NCBI RefSeq assembly: GCF_001279775.1
Contig: NZ_LGDG01000289.1
Span: 1-30,357, forward strand
Source: Streptomyces sp. MMG1533
Lineage (GTDB): Bacteria; Actinomycetota; Actinomycetes; Streptomycetales; Streptomycetaceae
Length of the DNA: 30,357 nt
Reading direction: 5' to 3'
Shown here: positions 28,715 through 30,357 of the stretch, piece after piece
Layout of the letters: every line of letters starts with the position of its first letter
How positions within the stretch are numbered: the first letter of the stretch is position 1
Notes under the pieces: generated by a model
Database searches by the model: none
Seen by the model: the letters and a program-made list of their open reading frames with translations, nothing else
What the model was told of the DNA's origin: nothing
Made by a program: the position numbers and the translations under genes

Positions 28715-30270
28715 AGCGCCTGGGGGTAGGTGAAGAAGCGGTTCGGGTCGTACTGCTTCTTCAGCTTTGCCAGGCGGTTTGCCGCGTCGCCGTAGTACGC
28801 CTTTCGCCAGTCCTTCAGGGTCGGGTCGGTGTAGTTCTGGTACGCGGCGCCGGACGCGTACGGCTTCATCGCCGTGTGGGCTCCGGTCAGCCAGGACTCC
28901 GCCGTCGAGCCGCTCGTGCCGGCGCGCCAGGAGGCGATGTACTGGGCCAGCATGCGGGAGCGGCGGTGGACGAAGGCCGTTGCCGTGGGGGAGACGCGGT
29001 TGACGGCTCCGCCGAGGGCCGTGAACGCGATGCTGCCCGAGCCGCCGCGGATCGACGAGATCTGCTTGAGGAGGGTCCGGATCGCGGCGGAGGAGAGGGA
29101 CTTGTCGAAGAAGTCCGACCGTGCCGCGTATGTCTCCCTGCCGAGTGCGCCCTGCGGGGAGCGGCCTGGGGTGGACCCGGGCAGGTGGCACTGGGCGTCG
29201 GAGGAGAACGACGAGCAGCCCGCGTAGATCTCCATCGCCTCCTCGTAGCCCCGGCGGCGGAGGGAGACGCTGCTTGCGGGGGCGCCCACCTTGTCCGCGA
29301 GGCGGTCCACCGCGTTCTGGAGTTCGCCGTATGTGCCGAGGGAGAAGGCGGCCACGGAGACGGTGGCCCTGCCGCCGGAGGCGCCTGCCAGGTGCAGGGA
29401 CGACCAGATCTCGTCCGGCTGGGTCGGCCCCCATTCCTGCCATGCCTTGACGACCGCCGCGGCCCTGGACCACGGCCAGGACAGGTTCGCCGTCACTGCC
29501 CGCGGGGCCGGGTGGGTCTTGAAGTGCAGTTCCGTCACGACGCCGAAGTTGCCGTTGCCCGCGCCTCGTAGCGCCCAGAAGAGGTCCTTGTGGTCGGTGG
29601 CGTTCGCGGTGAGCTGTTTGCCGTCGGCCGTGATCAGGGTGGCCTGGGTGAGGCTGTCGCAGGTCAGGCCGTAGGCGCGGGAGACGACTCCGTGGCCGCC
29701 GCCGAGGGTGAGGCCGGAGACGCCGACCGTGGGGCAGGAGCCGGCGGGGATCGTCACGCCCTTCGCGGCGAGGGCGCGGTAGACGTCGATCAGTTTGGCG
29801 CCGGCGCCGACGACTGCCGTGTTGCCGCTTGCCCGGACGCGGTTGAGTTTCGAGACGTCGATGATGAGGCGGCCGTTGCCGGAGGACCAGCCTGCGTAGG
29901 AGTGGCCGCCGTTGCGGATCGCCACGTGGAGGGCGTGGGCTCGGGCGTAGGACAGGGCCGTGCGGATGTCGTCGGGGTGCGCGACGTAGGCGACCGCGGC
30001 CGGTTTGAGGGCGTCGAAGCGGGTGTTGTAGAGCTGGCGGGCGGCAGGCCAGGCGGTGTCGCCGGGGCGGACGAGGGGGCCGTCGAGAGTGCGGGCGAGG
30101 GCGGACCAGTTGGCCGGGGTGGTGGCGCCGGTCGATGTGAACGCGGGGTGCGAGGAGGAGCGGGGCGTGGTCGGTGTGCCGTTGGCCGACCCTGAATCGC
30201 CGGCCTTGCAGGCGGTGGCCGCGGCCGTGAGGGTGGCTGCGCCGACGGCGATGAGTGTGCGCCGTTCCAT
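28711..30270 (-). CDS. Exported FAD-dependent oxidoreductase, berberine-bridge (BBE) type
   Basis: This 519-residue protein has a twin-arginine signal (MERRTLIAVGAATL) and a Cys at 21 in a lipobox-like AATAC, so it may be a Tat-exported lipoprotein. The FAD_binding_4 (PCMH) domain (about 85-260) contains GGHSYAGWS with H123 and SCPTVGVSGLTLGGGHG with C179, the pair that attaches FAD by both His and Cys in bicovalent BBE-type flavoenzymes. The C-terminal BBE motif is seen in YQNYTDPTLKDWRKAYYGDAANRLAKLKKQYDPNRFF. ATG at 30270 has AAGG 7 bases upstream. Such enzymes oxidise sugars or secondary metabolites; the substrate is unknown. Its promoter should lie in 30271-30357. Confidence 0.92.
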   Translation of the reverse strand: MERRTLIAVGAATLTAAATACKAGDSGSANGTPTTPRSSSHPAFTSTGATTPANWSALARTLDGPLVRPGDTAWPAARQLYNTRFDALKPAAVAYVAHPDDIRTALSYARAHALHVAIRNGGHSYAGWSSGNGRLIIDVSKLNRVRASGNTAVVGAGAKLIDVYRALAAKGVTIPAGSCPTVGVSGLTLGGGHGVVSRAYGLTCDSLTQATLITADGKQLTANATDHKDLFWALRGAGNGNFGVVTELHFKTHPAPRAVTANLSWPWSRAAAVVKAWQEWGPTQPDEIWSSLHLAGASGGRATVSVAAFSLGTYGELQNAVDRLADKVGAPASSVSLRRRGYEEAMEIYAGCSSFSSDAQCHLPGSTPGRSPQGALGRETYAARSDFFDKSLSSAAIRTLLKQISSIRGGSGSIAFTALGGAVNRVSPTATAFVHRRSRMLAQYIASWRAGTSGSTAESWLTGAHTAMKPYASGAAYQNYTDPTLKDWRKAYYGDAANRLAKLKKQYDPNRFFTYPQAL

Positions 30271-30357
30271 GTCCGTGCCTTGCCTTTCGTCGGCCTCTCG
30301 TCGGCTTTCGTGGAACGAGACGGAGCTGCGGGGGCGGGGGTTCCATAGTGCGGGGGG

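Overview
The window is chromosomal DNA of a Streptomyces or a close relative. The evidence is very high GC with strong third-position GC bias, frequent GTG and TTG starts behind purine-rich ribosome binding sites, a Streptomyces-like 5S rRNA 3' end, and family content typical of the genus: XRE/DUF5753 plus DUF397 plus an RsbW-like ATPase, a Cmd-type secretion cluster, DUF4328, DinB/SRPBCC/ArsR stress modules and a PASTA-less Ser/Thr kinase. There is no tRNA, integrase, relaxase, CRISPR array or phage structural gene, so this is mostly core chromosome with one decayed insertion sequence.

Layout. 1-76: 3' end of a 5S rRNA gene and its terminator. 87-3764 (minus): a four-gene operon (ABC ATPase, ABC permease, sensor histidine kinase, LuxR-type response regulator) in which stop and start codons overlap. 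A divergent GNAT acetyltransferase follows (3859-4413). 4436-11609 (minus): six genes forming a stripped-down type IV-secretion-like membrane machine, from pilin-like to VirD4-like. They match in number, order and type what I recall of cmdA-F of S. coelicolor, a chromosomal cluster needed for normal sporulation and antibiotic control rather than for conjugation. 12066-13406: a secreted sedolisin (S53) protease with its own inverted-repeat operator. 13676-15294: TetR divergent from a short-chain dehydrogenase that is probably leaderless.

15351-17529: an SRPBCC-ArsR-DinB operon divergent from a second DinB gene, with two near-identical ArsR operators between them. 17776-20278: a Lipase_3 protein carrying two IPT/TIG domains, and a DUF4328 membrane protein. 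20439-22720: VOC protein, two DUF397 proteins and an XRE/DUF5753 regulator in one overlapping operon, divergent from an RsbW-like ATPase (a WhiJ-type module). 22735-24804: an IS701-type transposase remnant, an orphan hypothetical, another DinB and another SRPBCC gene.

24960-28702 (plus) reads as a cell-envelope block: transmembrane Ser/Thr kinase, a lytic transglycosylase/NlpC-P60 hydrolase of VirB1 style, and a BcrC-like undecaprenyl pyrophosphate phosphatase behind a possible ECF-sigma promoter. A Tat-exported FAD oxidoreductase of the berberine-bridge family (28711-30270) closes the window. The most interesting system is the domesticated type IV-like cluster. Its coupling-protein homologue has lost a canonical P-loop and its C-terminus, and the only VirB1-like wall hydrolase in the window lies about 15 kb away, beside the kinase.
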